A stretch of DNA of 64,000 bases from Streptomyces sp. NBC_00344. GTDB lineage: Bacteria; Actinomycetota; Actinomycetes; Streptomycetales; Streptomycetaceae. Each line of letters starts with the position of its first letter. Positions within the stretch are counted from its first letter, which is position 1. The DNA lies in contig NZ_CP107996.1 of NCBI RefSeq assembly GCF_036088315.1, positions 4,795,501 through 4,859,500 of the forward strand, read 5' to 3'. The notes under the pieces are model-generated. The model did not search any database, had not been told where the DNA came from, and saw only the letters and a list, made by a program, of their open reading frames with translations. Both the position numbers and the translations under genes were made by a program. Shown in pieces: positions 47,685 to 57,313 of this stretch.

Positions 47685-48929
47685 ATGCGACGACGTCTGT
47701 GTGCCCTCCTCTACGCGGTCCTGGCCCTGCCCATCGCCCTGCTGGGCATGGTGCTGGTCCTCGCGGGGCTGCTGGCCGGCGGAGTCCTCTCGGTCACCCC
47801 GCTCGGACTGTGGCTCATCGCGCTGACGGCGCGTGGGGCACTTGGTGCCGGACACCTGCAACGAAAGCTGTGCAGCAGCCTGTTGGGCATACGGATCGAC
47901 CCGCCGGCGGGTCGCGAGGAGCGGGGCGTGTTCGGCTGGCGGCGGTCCGTGCTCGGGGACCGGGCCGCCTGGCGGGCGGTGGGCTGTGCGCTGGCGGCGC
48001 CGCTGACCGCCGTACCGCCGCTGGCCGCCGCGGTGTGCGGGTACGTCTACGGCCTGTTGTTCCTCCTGCACCCGCTGATCAAGCGGTGGAACTACTGGAC
48101 GGTCCGCGAGCCCGACGGCTCGGTGCGCCATGTTTCGCTGGAGATCGCGAACGTCCAGCTCGACTCCTGGCCGAGGTGGCTGATCGTCGTGGCGGCCGGC
48201 ATCCTGCTGCTGCTCCTCGCACCGTGGCTGGTGCGCTGCGCACTCGTCCCGCACGGTCTCCTGCTGCGTTCCCTGCTCGGCCCGGACGCCGCGGGTCAGC
48301 GCATCCGCACCCTGGAGGAGACCCGCACCCAGGCCGTCGACGACGCCGCCGCGACGCTGCGCCGTATCGAACGCGATCTGCACGACGGCACCCAGGCACG
48401 GCTGGTCGGCCTCGGCATGCACCTCACCGTGATCGCCGAACTCGTCGAGGCCGGAGCCGGCCGGGACCAGCTGCTCGCCACCGTCGAAATGGCCCGCACC
48501 AACGCCAAGCAGGCGGTGGCCGACCTGCGCGTCCTGGTCAAGGGCATCCATCCGCCGGTACTGGACCAGGGCCTGGACACCGCACTCGCGACCCTCGCGG
48601 CGGACAGCGCCCTGCCGGTGACCGTCACCGCCGACATCGCCGAACGGCCGTCCCCCGCCCTGGAGTCGATCGCCTACTTCTGTACGGCCGAACTCCTCGC
48701 CAACGCGGTCAAGCACAGCCGGGCTCCGGAGGTCCGGGTGGCGGTACGCGGCGCGGAGGGCGCTCTGCGGCTCTCCGTACGCGACGACGGGTGCGGAGGA
48801 GCGGTAGTCGGTGCGGGCAGCGGACTGACCGGGCTGCGGGCCCGGGTCCGTACCGTGGACGGCACACTGACCTGCGAAAGCCCCGTCGGAGGACCTACGG
48901 TGGTGACCGTCACCCTCCCGTACCGATGA
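47685..48929 (+). CDS. Sensor histidine kinase with N-terminal sensor domain
   Basis: 414 residues. A membrane sensor domain (about 1-195, four to five helices) is followed by a HisKA_3 box with His233 in RIERDLHDGTQARLVGLG and a HATPase domain (about 320-412) with ELLANAVKHSR and a GSGLTGLRARV G-box. ATG 47685 starts the first membrane helix directly; the open frame upstream overlaps the preceding gene. Forms a three-gene signalling unit with the sensor-only protein and the response regulator. Signal unknown; position between nirB and nasA is suggestive only. Confidence 0.92.
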   Translation: MRRRLCALLYAVLALPIALLGMVLVLAGLLAGGVLSVTPLGLWLIALTARGALGAGHLQRKLCSSLLGIRIDPPAGREERGVFGWRRSVLGDRAAWRAVGCALAAPLTAVPPLAAAVCGYVYGLLFLLHPLIKRWNYWTVREPDGSVRHVSLEIANVQLDSWPRWLIVVAAGILLLLLAPWLVRCALVPHGLLLRSLLGPDAAGQRIRTLEETRTQAVDDAAATLRRIERDLHDGTQARLVGLGMHLTVIAELVEAGAGRDQLLATVEMARTNAKQAVADLRVLVKGIHPPVLDQGLDTALATLAADSALPVTVTADIAERPSPALESIAYFCTAELLANAVKHSRAPEVRVAVRGAEGALRLSVRDDGCGGAVVGAGSGLTGLRARVRTVDGTLTCESPVGGPTVVTVTLPYR

Positions 48930-48947
48930 CATTCCGAGGCAGGCCCC

Positions 48948-49601
48948 ATGCGCGTCGTCATTGCCGAGGACTCAGCGATCCTGCGTGACGGCCTCGTCCA
49001 ACTCCTCAGCCTGCGCGGGGTGGAGGTGGCAGCAGCGGTCGGGGACGCGGAGGCGCTGCTCGCCGCGGTCGGGGAACACCGCCCGGACGCCGCCGTGGTC
49101 GACATCCGGCTGCCGCCCGGACACACGGACGAGGGACTCCGCGCCGCGGTCGCCATCCGCAGGTCCTCGCCCGGCGTCGGCGTGCTGATCTTCTCCCAGT
49201 ACGTGGAGACGAAGTACGCGGCGCAGCTGCTCGGAGACGGCGTCGGCGGAGTCGGCTACTTGCTGAAGGAACGGGTCGTGGACATCGGGGAGTTCGTCGA
49301 CGCCCTGCACCGGGTGGCGGCCGGCGGCACCGCACTCGACCCGGAGGTCGTCGCCCAGCTCTTCGGCGCCGGCCGCCGTACCTCCGCGCTGGACGCACTG
49401 ACCCCGCGGGAGCGGGAGGTGCTGGGTCTGATGGCGCAGGGGCACACGAACCACACCATTGCCGCGTCCTTCGTCGTCTCCGAGCGCGCTGTGGAGAAAC
49501 ACATCTCGAACATCTTCACCAAACTGGACCTGCCGCCGTCGGAGACGGGCCACCGCAGGGTGCTGGCGGTGCTCCGGTATCTGGAGGACGCGGGGGCCTG
49601 A
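48948..49601 (+). CDS. NarL/FixJ-family response regulator
   Basis: 217 residues. Receiver with EDS at 7-9, Asp52 in AVVDIRLPP and Lys in YLLKERV; C-terminal LuxR-type HTH with LTPREREVLGLMAQGHTNHT and SERAVEKHISNIFTKL. It begins 18 nt after the kinase stop. GGCAGG lies upstream of the ATG. It is the output protein of this system. It converges on nasA. Confidence 0.95.
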   Translation: MRVVIAEDSAILRDGLVQLLSLRGVEVAAAVGDAEALLAAVGEHRPDAAVVDIRLPPGHTDEGLRAAVAIRRSSPGVGVLIFSQYVETKYAAQLLGDGVGGVGYLLKERVVDIGEFVDALHRVAAGGTALDPEVVAQLFGAGRRTSALDALTPREREVLGLMAQGHTNHTIAASFVVSERAVEKHISNIFTKLDLPPSETGHRRVLAVLRYLEDAGA

Positions 49602-49672
49602 CAGCGGAACATCGGCCATGCCGAAGCCCATCCGGCCCTTCAGGGGCGCGGGTGCTGCGGAAAGCCGAGGCC

Positions 49673-51772
49673 CTACGGGGTGTGCGGTGCGTCCGGCTCC
49701 CGCTCCACCCGTACCGCGCACACCTTGAACTCGGGCATCCGGGAAACCGGGTCGAGCGCCGGATTGGTGAGGGTGTTGGCGCGGCCCGCGCCCGGCCAGT
49801 GGAAGGGCATGAAGACGGTGTCGGGGCGGATCGTGTCGGTGATCCGGGCCGGTGCCACGGCCTGTCCGCGGCGGGACGTCACGGTCAGCGGCTCGCCGTT
49901 CACCGCGCCGATACGGTCCGCCAGCCGCGGATGCAGCTCCACGAAGGGGCCGGGCGCCGCCGCGTTGAGTTCGGCCACCCGCCGGGTCTGGGCGCCCGAC
50001 TGGTACTGGGACACCACCCGCCCCGTGGTCAGGAACAACGGGAAGTCCGCGTCCGGCTCCTCGGCGGCCGGCCGGTGCGATACCGCGGCGAACCGTGCGC
50101 GGCCGTCGTGGGTGGCGAACCGGTCGAGGAAGAGCCGGGGCGTGCCGGGGTGCCGCTCGCCGGGACACGGCCAGAAGACGCCGTCCTCAGCGGAGATGCG
50201 GGCGTAGCTGATCCCCGAGTAGTCGGCGCCCCCGCCGGCCGAGGCACGCCTCAGCTCGTCGAACACCTCCTCGGGCGCGGCGGAGAACCCCTTCTTGTGG
50301 CCGAGCAGCCCGGCCAGGCCGTGCAGCACCTGAAGATCGCTGCGGACCCCCGCCGGCACCGGGAGCGCGGCGCGGCGCAGCAGCACCCTGCCCTCCAGAT
50401 TCGTGGTCGTCCCCGTCTCCTCGGCCCACTGCGCCACCGGCAGAACGACATCGGCGAGCGCCGCCGTCTCGGAGAGCACCACGTCCGCCACCGCGAGGAA
50501 GTCCAATGCCCGCAGCCGGCCCTCGACATGGGCGGCGTGCGGCGCGGAGACAACCGGGTTGGACCCCATGAGGAGCAGGGACTTCACGTCTCCGCCCAGT
50601 GCGTCGAGCAGTTCGTACGCGCTGCGCCCCGGCCCCGGCAGAGTGTCCGGATCGACGCCCCACACCCCGGCGACATGACGTCGCGCCGCCGGGTCGGTGA
50701 GCTTGCGGTAACCGGGCAACTGGTCTGCCTTCTGGCCGTGTTCGCGGCCACCCTGGCCGTTTCCCTGTCCGGTGAGACAGCCGTACCCGGACAGCGGCCT
50801 GCCCGCCTTTCCGGCGGCGAGGCACAGGTTGATCCAGGCGCCGACGGTATCGGTGCCCTTGGACTGCTGCTCGGGGCCGCGCGCGGTGAGGACCATCGCG
50901 GACTCCGCCTCGCTGAACATCCGCGCGGCCTCCCGGAGCCGGGGGAGTGGAACACCGGTGATCCGCTCCACCATCTCGGGCCAGTGCGCCATCGCCGCTG
51001 CCCGCGCGTCCTGCCAGCCGGTGGTCCGCGCCGCGATGAAGTCGTCGTCGGTGCGGCCCTCGGCGATCAGCACGTGCAGCATGCCCAGCGCGAGCGCCAG
51101 ATCGGTGCCCGGCCGGGGGGCCAGGTGCAGATCTGCCTGCTCGGCGGTACGGGTGCGGCGCGGGTCGACGACGATGAGCAGGCCGCCGTTCTCCCGCAGC
51201 TCCGTGAGGTACCGCAGCGCGGGCGGCATGGTCTCGGCGAGGTTGGAGCCGACCAGGATCACGCAGCCGGTGCGAGGGATGTCCTCCAGCGGGAACGGCA
51301 GACCGCGGTCGAGCCCGAACGCCTTCTGGTGGGCGGCGGCCGCGGACGACATGCAGAAGCGGCCGTTGTAGTCGATCTGCGATGTGCCCAGGACGACCCG
51401 GGCGAACTTGCCCAGGGCGTAGGCCTTCTCATTGGTGAGCCCGCCGCCGCCGAAGACCCCGACGGCATCCGCGCCGTGCTCGGTCCGGGTGCGCCGCAGC
51501 CCCTCGGCGATCCTCCCCAGCGCCTCGTCCCAGCCGGCCGGTTCGAGCCTGCCGGTGGCCGTGCGGCGTACCAGCGGCTCGGTCAGCCGCACCGCGGGCG
51601 AGAGCACGGCGGGAGCCGTACGCCCCTTGCCGCACAGCGCCCCCCGGTTCACCGGGAAGTCCGGGCGCTCCACCACCTCGAGGCCGCCGGCCCCCGGCCG
51701 CAGGTTCATCCCGCACTGCAGGGCGCAGTACGGGCAGTGGGTCGCCGTGGTCGCGGAGATGCCTGTGGACAT
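49673..51772 (-). CDS. nasA: Assimilatory nitrate reductase catalytic subunit
   Basis: About 699 residues, a molybdopterin (bis-MGD) oxidoreductase. The N-terminal [4Fe-4S] ligands are in HCPYCALQCGMNL and GALCGKG. YNGRFCMSSAAAAHQKAFG provides the probable Mo-ligating Cys. The C-terminal molydopterin dinucleotide-binding domain (about 575-690) contains LFLTTGRVVSQYQSG. There is no C-terminal [2Fe-2S] or flavin domain, so an external reductase is required. ATG 51772 or 51787 could start it; neither has a clear RBS. Reduces nitrate to nitrite for NirBD. Confidence 0.92.
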   Translation of the reverse strand: MSTGISATTATHCPYCALQCGMNLRPGAGGLEVVERPDFPVNRGALCGKGRTAPAVLSPAVRLTEPLVRRTATGRLEPAGWDEALGRIAEGLRRTRTEHGADAVGVFGGGGLTNEKAYALGKFARVVLGTSQIDYNGRFCMSSAAAAHQKAFGLDRGLPFPLEDIPRTGCVILVGSNLAETMPPALRYLTELRENGGLLIVVDPRRTRTAEQADLHLAPRPGTDLALALGMLHVLIAEGRTDDDFIAARTTGWQDARAAAMAHWPEMVERITGVPLPRLREAARMFSEAESAMVLTARGPEQQSKGTDTVGAWINLCLAAGKAGRPLSGYGCLTGQGNGQGGREHGQKADQLPGYRKLTDPAARRHVAGVWGVDPDTLPGPGRSAYELLDALGGDVKSLLLMGSNPVVSAPHAAHVEGRLRALDFLAVADVVLSETAALADVVLPVAQWAEETGTTTNLEGRVLLRRAALPVPAGVRSDLQVLHGLAGLLGHKKGFSAAPEEVFDELRRASAGGGADYSGISYARISAEDGVFWPCPGERHPGTPRLFLDRFATHDGRARFAAVSHRPAAEEPDADFPLFLTTGRVVSQYQSGAQTRRVAELNAAAPGPFVELHPRLADRIGAVNGEPLTVTSRRGQAVAPARITDTIRPDTVFMPFHWPGAGRANTLTNPALDPVSRMPEFKVCAVRVEREPDAPHTP

Positions 51773-51794
51773 GGGACGAGCCTGCATCCGCGGT

Positions 51795-51821
51795 GTTACG
51801 GCTCAGGCGACGACGCATTAC
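51795..51821 (-). promoter_or_regulatory. GlnR-like half-sites upstream of nasA
   Basis: On the minus strand GTAAT (51821-51817) and GTAAC (51799-51795) are 17 nt apart, the same 22-bp phasing as upstream of the nirBD operon. The gap between the pair and the ATG at 51787 is only 7 nt, so a bound protein would contact the start region. Confidence 0.42.
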
Positions 51822-51904
51822 GCACCGGGTACACCGACCTCAGCGCAACGTTCCGGGGGCTGTGAGGAAGTGGAGAGCCGCCCGATGGCCCCGACCTGCG
51901 CGGC

Positions 51905-52570
51905 TCACCGCTTCAGGGCGCGGGCGACGCTCTGCTCGTGCGGGCCGAGGAACTGCGGATCGGGCTTGAACGCGGCGTCCAGCGCGGCCTTCCCCGCCGC
52001 GAAGACCTCACGTGCTCCGCCGTAGTACCAGGTCACGTTGTGCACATCGCTGACCCCCACGCCGTACGCGTCGATGCCCGCGGCCCGGCAGAGGGCAACC
52101 GCCCGCCGGATGTGGAATCCCTGGCTCACCAGCACCGCACGGTCGACCCCGAAGATCTTTCTGGCCCTGACACAGGAGTCCCAGGTGTCGAATCCCGCGT
52201 AGTCACCGACGACCTGCCGGCCCGGCACACCCTGCCGGACCAGATAGGCCCGCATCGCATCCGGTTCGTCGTAGTCCTTGCGGCTGTTGTCCCCGGTGAC
52301 GAGTACCACCCGGACCTTGCCCGCCCGGTACAGCGCGGCGGCCGCGTCCAGCCGGTGCGCGAGGTACGGCGATGGCCGGCCCTCCCGGAGCCCGGCGCCG
52401 AACACGACGGCGACATCGGCCGCCGGCACATCGGCCGCCGTCCGCACCCGGCTGCCGGCGACCGCGAACACCCAGGTGGCCGGCGCGAGCGCCAGCACAC
52501 ACCCCAGCACGACCGCCTGGACGGCCAGTCGTTTCCCGCGTCGCGTTCTCGGCAGCTGTGGCCTGCGCAT
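51905..52570 (-). CDS. SanA/YdcF-family (DUF218) membrane-anchored protein
   Basis: 221 residues. One N-terminal membrane helix (about 14-38, after a basic RRTRRGKR) anchors an extracytoplasmic DUF218 domain with VAVVFGAGLREGRPSPYLAHRL, VVLVTGDNSRKDYDE and VLVSQGFHIRRAVALCRAAG. SanA affects envelope barrier function in enterics; the streptomycete role is unknown. The region just upstream carries a short 12-bp tandem repeat. Confidence 0.88.
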   Translation of the reverse strand: MRRPQLPRTRRGKRLAVQAVVLGCVLALAPATWVFAVAGSRVRTAADVPAADVAVVFGAGLREGRPSPYLAHRLDAAAALYRAGKVRVVLVTGDNSRKDYDEPDAMRAYLVRQGVPGRQVVGDYAGFDTWDSCVRARKIFGVDRAVLVSQGFHIRRAVALCRAAGIDAYGVGVSDVHNVTWYYGGAREVFAAGKAALDAAFKPDPQFLGPHEQSVARALKR

Positions 52571-52636
52571 GAAAGTCCCCCCGGTGGTGGCCGTGTCGTC
52601 GTCAGAGACGCTCCGGGCAGGCGTTCGGTTCGGCCC

Positions 52637-52672
52637 GCCACCGACCCCGCCACCGACCCTGCCACCGCGCCG
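52637..52672. repeat. Short 12-bp tandem repeat
   Basis: GCCACCGACCCC is followed by GCCACCGACCCT and a partial GCCACCGCGC, in the gap between the DHFR-like gene and the SanA-like gene. Probably simple slippage. Confidence 0.6.
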
Positions 52673-52683
52673 CCCCGGCGGGG

Positions 52684-53271
52684 TCAACGCACGCGGTACG
52701 ACAGATGTGTCACTCCTCTCCCCTCGATCACCGACGGCTCCTGCAACACCAGAGGGGTCTTGCTGATGTGGTCGAGGAAGCGGATTCCGTCGCCGAGCAG
52801 CAGCGGCACCAGGTCGATCTGCAGTTCGTCGAGCAGCCCCAGATTCAGGCACTGCTGGGTGAGGTCGGCGCTGCCGACGGCGACAGCCTTGTCGCCGGCG
52901 GTCGCCTTGGCCTGCGCCATCGCGCTCTCGAGCCCGTCGGTGACGAAGGTGACCGGTGTGTCGGCGCGCGGCCAGCCGTCCGGAATGCTGTGCGTGACGA
53001 CGATGACCGGTTTGCCCATGGGGTGGCCGCCGATCCAGCCGCCCGACTCGTCGAACGTGCGCCGCCCGTACAACAGCACCCCGATCCCCTCGAACGCCCG
53101 GTTCATGCGCTCGGCACTCGCGGCGGACAACCGGAACGTCATCTTCGGATCCGCGGTGCGGACGGGGACGTCCCCGCTCGCGTACCACTGGAAGAGGTGG
53201 TCGACGCCGTCGGTGGGGTGCGAGACGAACCCGTCGAGCGACATGGTCATATTGGCGATCACCTTCGACAT
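52684..53271 (-). CDS. Dihydrofolate reductase-family (RibD C-terminal-like) protein
   Basis: 195 residues. It opens MSKVIANMTMSLDGFVSHPT, the hallmark of this family, and has GVLLYGRRTFDESGGWIGGHP and DKAVAVGSADLTQQCLNLGL for NADPH binding. Members are annotated as dihydrofolate or pyrimidine deaminase/reductase-like; the true substrate is generally unknown. GGAGG precedes the ATG. It is divergent from the chelatase gene. Confidence 0.9.
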   Translation of the reverse strand: MSKVIANMTMSLDGFVSHPTDGVDHLFQWYASGDVPVRTADPKMTFRLSAASAERMNRAFEGIGVLLYGRRTFDESGGWIGGHPMGKPVIVVTHSIPDGWPRADTPVTFVTDGLESAMAQAKATAGDKAVAVGSADLTQQCLNLGLLDELQIDLVPLLLGDGIRFLDHISKTPLVLQEPSVIEGRGVTHLSYRVR

Positions 53272-53494
53272 CGGTCTGTTCCTCCGTAGGGCCGTCCCGT
53301 GGGCTCGTTCCCACGTTCCTCCACCGGGGACGGTCCGGCTACCGGAGGTCCGGCGGCTCTCCGGGGCACCGCCGCCGGGCCACCGGCGCGACGGAGCGGG
53401 GCACGACCGCCGCGGGCGGCCCGGGAGGTCCGCGACAAACGCCCGTGACCGCCGGGCAACGAGCCGGCAATCTCGGCCGGGCAGGATCGGCCCC

Positions 53495-54292
53495 ATGAAC
53501 CGGACGTCCGTGCACGCCCCAGCCCCCGCCCTCGTCGCCGTGGCGCACGGCAGCCGTGACCCGCGGGCCCTGCGCACCGTACGGACGCTCATGGAACGGG
53601 TACGGGAACTGCGCCCAGGGCTCTCCGTGCACCTGGGCCACATCGAACTGAACGAACCCCTGCTGCCCGCCGCACTCGCCGGCCTGACGGACGAAAGCGG
53701 CGGCGGGCGGGGGAGCAGCCCGGTACGCGCCGCCGTCCTGGTCCCGCTGCTGCTCAGCCGTGGCCATCACGTCAGCCACGACATCCCCCGGGCCGCCGCC
53801 ACCGCCCCGGACCTGCACACCCGCTTCGCCGATCCGCTGGGGCCGCACCCCTTGGTGGTCGAGGCGCTGTACGCACGGCTCGTCGAAGCGGGCTGGCGCC
53901 CCGCGGACCACGGGTCCCGGTCCGCCGGGGTGGTACTCGCCGCGGCCGGCTCGCGTGACCCGGCGTCGGCCTCCGACGTCCGCCGCACGGCCGGGATGCT
54001 GAGCGAGCGGCTCGGGGGAGTGCCGGTCGTACCGGCGTACGCCTCCACCAGGTCACCCGCGGTGCCCGACGCTGTGCGGGCGCTCGCCGCCCGCGGCCGG
54101 CACCGGGTGGCCGTCGCCTCGTACTTCACCGCCCCCGGCCGTTTCGCCACCCAGAGCGCCGGGGCGGCGCCCTGGATCGCCGCCGCCCCGCTCGGCGCGC
54201 ACCCCGCCGTCGCCCGTCTGCTGCTGCACCGTTACGACCGGGCGCTGCACAGCCCGGTGGCCACGCGGCAGCGTCGCCTGGCCGCTGCCTGA
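53495..54292 (+). CDS. Sirohydrochlorin chelatase (CbiX/SirB type)
   Basis: 265 residues, two related half-domains. The N-terminal half has [17 protein letters not shown] with the metal-binding His, and [17 protein letters not shown]. The second half has [19 protein letters not shown]. It inserts iron (or cobalt) into sirohydrochlorin, here most likely to make siroheme for NirB. A CAGGAT hexamer ends 7 nt before the ATG, suggesting a leaderless transcript. Confidence 0.9.
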   Translation: MNRTSVHAPAPALVAVAHGSRDPRALRTVRTLMERVRELRPGLSVHLGHIELNEPLLPAALAGLTDESGGGRGSSPVRAAVLVPLLLSRGHHVSHDIPRAAATAPDLHTRFADPLGPHPLVVEALYARLVEAGWRPADHGSRSAGVVLAAAGSRDPASASDVRRTAGMLSERLGGVPVVPAYASTRSPAVPDAVRALAARGRHRVAVASYFTAPGRFATQSAGAAPWIAAAPLGAHPAVARLLLHRYDRALHSPVATRQRRLAAA

Positions 54293-54431
54293 GGGGACGG
54301 ATCCCGCCGGCCACGATGCCGGCGCACCGCTGCGCGCCGGCCGGGCGCGCACCGCACCGGCCGTGGTCCCGCCGCGCGCCGGACTCCTGCCCCAGCCGCA
54401 CCGGTCGACGGAAACTCAGTACTGTCGGGGC

Positions 54432-55712
54432 ATGGCAGGCACCGCGTACACCTCGACCGACTTCGAACGCTGGGACACCGAGCCGGACAAGCGACCGGGC
54501 CGGACCGCCTTTCAGCGCGACCGCGCGCGGGTGCTGCACTCCGCCGCGCTGCGCCGTCTCGCGGGCAAGACCCAGGTGGTGACACCCGGTTCCCGCAGTT
54601 CCGTCTGGGACTCGAGCCCGCGCACCCGCCTCACGCATTCCCTGGAATGCGCCCAGGTCGGCAGGGAGCTGGGTGACGCACTCGGCTGCGACCCGGACCT
54701 CGTCGAAGCGGCCTGTCTCGCCCACGACCTGGGGCACCCGCCGTTCGGCCACAACGGGGAGCTGGCGCTCAACGAGTTCGCCGAGGACTGCGGGGGCTTC
54801 GAGGGCAATGCGCAGTCGCTGCGGCTGCTGACACGCCTCGAGCCCAAGAGATTCGTGCGCGACCCGGACAGCGGGGAACTGGTCAGCGCGGGACTCAATC
54901 TCACCCGCGCCGCCCTGGACGCCGCCACCAAGTACCCCTGGACGCGCGGCGCGCACCCCACCGAACCGGGCTCCGGGAAGTTCGGGGTGTACGAGGACGA
55001 CCTGCCGGTCTTCGAGTGGGCGAGACGGGGCGCCCCCGCGGACCGGAAGTGTTTCGAGGCGCAGGTCATGGACTGGTCGGACGACGTGGCGTACTCCGTC
55101 CACGATGTCGAGGACGGGCTGCACGCCGGGCACATCGACCCCGACTGCCTCAACTCCGGGCCGGAGCGGGCCGAGATCATGGCGGTGGCCATCGGCCGCT
55201 ACGTACCGGAGGACACTGAACCCGAAGAGCTCGCAGCCGCGCTCGACCGGCTCCTCGCCCAGGACTGGTGGCCGCACGGATACGACGGGACGGCTGTCGC
55301 GCAGGCGCGGCTGAAGGACGCGACCAGCCAGCTCATCGGCCGCTTCTGTCTGGCCGCCGAAACCGCCACCCGCCGGGCGTACGGCGACGGGCCGCTCACC
55401 AGATACGCGGCCGAACTCGTCGTCCCGCACGGTGCACGGCTGGAATGCGCCGTACTCAAGGCACTCGCCGACCGCTACGTCATGCAGCGCGAGGAACAGG
55501 AGCTGCTCCGCGTCGACCAGCGCATCGTCCTCGCCGAGCTCGCAGCGGCGCTCACCACCCGCGCACCGGACGGCCTGGACCCGCAGTTCCGGGCGCTGTT
55601 CGAAGCGGCGTCCGGCGAACGCGGCCGCAAACGGGTGATCGTCGACCAGATCGGCTCATTGACCGACGCGTCGGCACGTTCTCTGCACGCGCGACTGACC
55701 GGCCGTCACTGA
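54432..55712 (+). CDS. dgt: Deoxyguanosinetriphosphate triphosphohydrolase
   Basis: 426 residues of the HD-domain dGTPase family. HD ligands appear as [15 protein letters not shown] and [19 protein letters not shown], with a later [17 protein letters not shown] carrying the second Asp. It splits dGTP into deoxyguanosine and triphosphate. TACTGT (54420-54425) ends 6 nt before the ATG, consistent with a leaderless start. It is the first of a co-oriented run ending with dnaG and the sigma factor. Confidence 0.95.
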   Translation: MAGTAYTSTDFERWDTEPDKRPGRTAFQRDRARVLHSAALRRLAGKTQVVTPGSRSSVWDSSPRTRLTHSLECAQVGRELGDALGCDPDLVEAACLAHDLGHPPFGHNGELALNEFAEDCGGFEGNAQSLRLLTRLEPKRFVRDPDSGELVSAGLNLTRAALDAATKYPWTRGAHPTEPGSGKFGVYEDDLPVFEWARRGAPADRKCFEAQVMDWSDDVAYSVHDVEDGLHAGHIDPDCLNSGPERAEIMAVAIGRYVPEDTEPEELAAALDRLLAQDWWPHGYDGTAVAQARLKDATSQLIGRFCLAAETATRRAYGDGPLTRYAAELVVPHGARLECAVLKALADRYVMQREEQELLRVDQRIVLAELAAALTTRAPDGLDPQFRALFEAASGERGRKRVIVDQIGSLTDASARSLHARLTGRH

Positions 55713-55865
55713 AACGCGGTCCCGATGGACAGCAGGACGGGGCGGCATGCCATCATGACCGGCCATTCCTGACCGTGCGTGAGCCTCAACACCTCACACC
55801 CTCTTCCCCCATCACACGCCGTGCGGGACGCTCCCAGTGGCGCCAGCACTACAAGGAGGCATCAA

Positions 55866-57128
55866 GTGGTCGACGCACATCAGACGTTCGTCATCATCGG
55901 CGGAGGGCTCGCGGGGGCGAAGGCCGCCGAAACCCTCCGCTCCGATGGGTTCACGGGTCGCGTGATCCTCATCGGGGACGAGCGCGACCACCCCTATGAG
56001 CGCCCACCCCTTTCCAAGGGATACCTGGCGGGCAAGGACGAGCGGGACAGCGTCTACGTCCACGAACCGGCCTGGTACGCACAGGCGGACATCGAACTGC
56101 ACCTCGGCCAGACGGTCGTCACGGTCGACCGCGACGCCAAGGCGGTACGGCTCGGCGACGGCACCGCGATCCACTACGACAAACTGCTGCTGGCCACCGG
56201 TGCGGAGCCGCGGCGCCTCGACATCCCCGGCACCGACCTCGCGGGCGTCCATCATCTGCGCCGGCTCGCCCATGCCGACCGGCTGAAGCAGGTCCTCGCG
56301 TCCCTGGGACGCGACAACGGACACCTGGTGATCGCCGGCGCGGGCTGGATCGGCCTGGAGGTGGCCGCGGCAGCGCGCGGCTACGGCGCCGAGGTCACCG
56401 TCGTGGAGCCGAACCAGACGCCACTGCACTCGGTCATCGGTCCGGAGGTCGGCCAGATCTTCACCGATCTGCACGCCCAGCACGGAGTCCGCTTCCACTT
56501 CGGTGCCCGCCTCACCGAGATCACCGGGCAGGACGGCATGGTCCTGGCCGTCCAGACCGACGACGGCACGGAACACCCGGCCCATGACGTACTCGCGGCG
56601 ATCGGCGCCGCGCCGCGCACCTCGCTCGCCGAGGCGGCGGGCCTCGAGATGACCGACCGCGGACACGGGGGCGGCATCGCGGTCGACGCCTCACTGCGCA
56701 CATCCGACCCCGACATCTACGCGGCGGGCGACGCGGCGGCCGTCCAGCACCCGCTTCTCGGCACCCGGCTCCGCGTCGAACACTGGGCCAACGCACTCAA
56801 CAGCGGTCCCGCAGCCGCGCGCGCGATGCTCGGCCAGGAGGTGTCGTACGACCGGATCCCGTACTTCTTCTCAGACCAGTACGACCTGGGCCTCGAGTAC
56901 TCGGGCTGGGCGCCGCCGGGCGCCTATGACCAGGTACTCATCCGGGGCGATGCGGGCAAGCGGGAGTTCATCGCGTTCTGGATGAAGGACCGCCGGGTGC
57001 TGGCCGCGATGAACGTCAATGTGTGGGACGTCACCGACCAGCTCCAGCGGCTGATCCGCTCCGGCGCGCAGCTGGACCCCGAAGCGGTCGCCGACCCTTC
57101 GGTCGGCCTGGAGACCCTCGGCAGCTGA
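55866..57128 (+). CDS. Ferredoxin reductase-like FAD oxidoreductase
   Basis: 420 residues. FAD-binding FVIIGGGLAGAKAAETLRSD, NAD-binding LVIAGAGWIGLEVAAAARGYG and a C-terminal reductase domain (about 330-405) with VEHWANALNSGPAAARAMLG are present. It resembles ferredoxin-NAD(P)+ reductases that serve cytochrome P450s or dioxygenases. The GTG is set by AAGGAGG 8 nt upstream. No redox partner lies adjacent. A 12-bp hairpin follows at 57147. Confidence 0.93.
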   Translation: MVDAHQTFVIIGGGLAGAKAAETLRSDGFTGRVILIGDERDHPYERPPLSKGYLAGKDERDSVYVHEPAWYAQADIELHLGQTVVTVDRDAKAVRLGDGTAIHYDKLLLATGAEPRRLDIPGTDLAGVHHLRRLAHADRLKQVLASLGRDNGHLVIAGAGWIGLEVAAAARGYGAEVTVVEPNQTPLHSVIGPEVGQIFTDLHAQHGVRFHFGARLTEITGQDGMVLAVQTDDGTEHPAHDVLAAIGAAPRTSLAEAAGLEMTDRGHGGGIAVDASLRTSDPDIYAAGDAAAVQHPLLGTRLRVEHWANALNSGPAAARAMLGQEVSYDRIPYFFSDQYDLGLEYSGWAPPGAYDQVLIRGDAGKREFIAFWMKDRRVLAAMNVNVWDVTDQLQRLIRSGAQLDPEAVADPSVGLETLGS

Positions 57129-57146
57129 CCCGGCACCCGGCGTCCT

Positions 57147-57171
57147 GGCCCCGCCCCCGGGGGGCGGGGCC
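57147..57171 (+). terminator. Hairpin after the FAD oxidoreductase gene
   Basis: GGCCCCGCCCCC (57147-57158) pairs with GGGGGCGGGGCC (57160-57171) with almost no loop, 18 nt after the stop. Confidence 0.65.
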
Positions 57172-57313
57172 GCTTCAGCGGTGAACCCTGGACCGTCATC
57201 ACCGGACGCCCCCGTCTTCCGGGGAAGGCCCGGATCCCGTACGGACCGACAGCCGGGCGGGCGGTCCGGGACGGCCCGCACAAGGTGTCCGACCCGGACC
57301 GTAGACTTCATGC

